Positions 63,333 through 64,000 of a stretch of 64,000 bases of DNA are shown here, piece after piece. The translations under genes and the position numbers were made by a program. The stretch comes from an uncultured Desulfatitalea sp. (GTDB lineage Bacteria > Desulfobacterota > Desulfobacteria > Desulfobacterales > Desulfosarcinaceae): contig CALMNL010000004.1 of NCBI GenBank assembly GCA_937868765.1, positions 446,749 through 510,748 of the forward strand, in the 5' to 3' direction. The stretch's first letter is position 1, and every line of letters starts with the position of its first letter. The notes beneath the pieces were generated by a model. The model saw only the letters and a list, made by a program, of their open reading frames with translations, was not told the origin of the DNA and did not search any database.

Positions 63333-64000
63333 TTGAAAATCAAAGATAAGGTAGTGGTGGTGACCGGCGGTGCTTCGGGCATCGGCCGGGGGTTGTGCCA
63401 GCGTTTCGCCCTGGAGGGCGCCAGGGGCGTCGTGGTGTCGGACTATAATGGAGAAGGCGCCGCCAAGGTGGCCGAGCAGATCGGCGGACTGGCCGTGACG
63501 GCCGATGTGGCCAAGGAAGCCGATATCCAGCGCCTGGTGAAGATCGCCACCGATCACTACGGCCCCATCGATCTCTTCTGCTCCAATGCGGGCCTCTCCC
63601 TGCCGGGCGGCTGCGAGGCACCGGATGCGGACTGGCAGCGCAGCTGGGATGTGCATGTCATGTCCCACGTCTATGCCGCGCGGGCCGTGCTGCCGTCGAT
63701 GATTGCGCGCGGCGGCGGCTACCTGCTCCAGACCGGTTCGGCCGGCGGGTTGCTGACCACCCTCGGTGCGGCGCCCTATGCCGTCAGCAAGCACGCCGCG
63801 GTGGCCTTTGCGGAATGGCTCTCCATCACCCACGCCCACCAGGGCATCAAGGTCAGCTGCTTCTGTCCGTTCGGCGTGCGCTCGGGCATGCTCAACGAAG
63901 AGACCGAAGGTATCGGCAAGTTGATTCTGCAAACCGCCATCTCTCCGGAAGAAGCTGCGGCGTATGTCGTCAAGGCCTTGGAGAAAGAAGAGTTCCTGAT
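63333..64000 (+). CDS. short-chain dehydrogenase/reductase (3' end outside window)
   Basis: 222 codons up to the window edge. Starts at TTG 63333 with GGGAGG seven bases upstream; no ATG in frame nearby. Rossmann motif TGGASGIG at about residues 11-18, CSNAG at about 83-87, QTGSAGG with the catalytic Ser, and YAVSK at about 149-153. The C-terminal part is missing only because the window ends. NAD(P)-dependent oxidoreductase; substrate unknown. Confidence 0.88.
   Translation, partial: MKIKDKVVVVTGGASGIGRGLCQRFALEGARGVVVSDYNGEGAAKVAEQIGGLAVTADVAKEADIQRLVKIATDHYGPIDLFCSNAGLSLPGGCEAPDADWQRSWDVHVMSHVYAARAVLPSMIARGGGYLLQTGSAGGLLTTLGAAPYAVSKHAAVAFAEWLSITHAHQGIKVSCFCPFGVRSGMLNEETEGIGKLILQTAISPEEAAAYVVKALEKEEFL

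Overview
The window is a GC-rich chromosomal segment that reads most naturally as a strictly or facultatively anaerobic Desulfobacterota (sulfate-reducer-like, former Deltaproteobacteria) genome. This is an inference from gene content: a membrane-bound Hyb-type [NiFe] uptake hydrogenase, a LutB-LutA fusion protein of the kind seen in sulfate reducers, GlcD/GlcF-type 2-hydroxyacid oxidation, ADP-forming acyl-CoA synthetase subunits, two LIV-type ABC importers, and a receptor ending in the Cys-rich CSCKKIR/CPDC module common in that phylum. No rRNA, tRNA, CRISPR array, prophage or intact insertion sequence was seen.

Layout. 1-2.6 kb: end of an unknown gene, a ZIP metal transporter, then an ECF sigma / anti-sigma / periplasmic Spy-like sensor trio. 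3-6.3 kb: small ABM-domain protein, acyl-CoA dehydrogenase, DUF1847 protein and nitronate-monooxygenase-like flavoprotein. 6.4-10.8 kb: DUF2834 membrane protein and HD-domain protein (minus strand), then a Cpx-like envelope stress module (Spy/CpxP-like protein, response regulator, sensor kinase) preceded by three CpxR-type half sites. 11-12 kb: acetoacetate decarboxylase family protein. 12.5-18 kb: hybO-hybA-hybB-hybC-hybD hydrogenase operon behind a possible sigma-54 promoter. 18-21.4 kb (minus strand): DinB protein, methyltransferase, GNAT acetyltransferase, ABM-domain protein, DUF302 protein. 21.7-23.6 kb: sensor kinase followed by a decayed hybD-like fragment. 24-30.4 kb: LIV-type importer 1 plus an M20 peptidase, ending in a deleted copy of the sensor-kinase tail.

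30.4-42.2 kb is a 2-hydroxyacid (probably lactate) locus. A GntR/FCD regulator, GlcF-like and GlcD-like proteins run leftward; a TRAP importer (DctP-Q-M), LutC, a LutB-LutA fusion, an OxlT-like permease and a short-chain dehydrogenase run rightward. Two near-identical FCD-type operators lie in the divergent intergenic region. 42.6-51.5 kb: a repeat-rich lipoprotein, ADP-forming acyl-CoA synthetase beta and alpha subunits, a BaiN/HI0933-type flavoprotein, a beta-helix lipoprotein, and a penicillin acylase gene interrupted by one in-frame TAG. 51.5-60 kb: alpha/beta hydrolase, LIV-type importer 2, a HAMP receptor without a standard output domain, and an AMP-forming acyl-CoA ligase; together these suggest uptake and CoA activation of an organic acid. 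60.2-63.2 kb: katG and a PerR/Fur-family regulator. The window ends inside a short-chain dehydrogenase gene preceded by a perfect palindromic operator.

Recurring themes are solute import coupled to oxidation or CoA activation, and strong hairpins placed directly after the binding-protein gene in all three importer operons. Two gene remnants (hybD-like at 23.6 kb, kinase tail at 30.2 kb) record past rearrangement between neighbouring loci. I did not find an unambiguous new system; the most unusual items are the two remnants, the interrupted acylase, the three-half-site CpxR array and the HAMP/CSCKKIR receptor.
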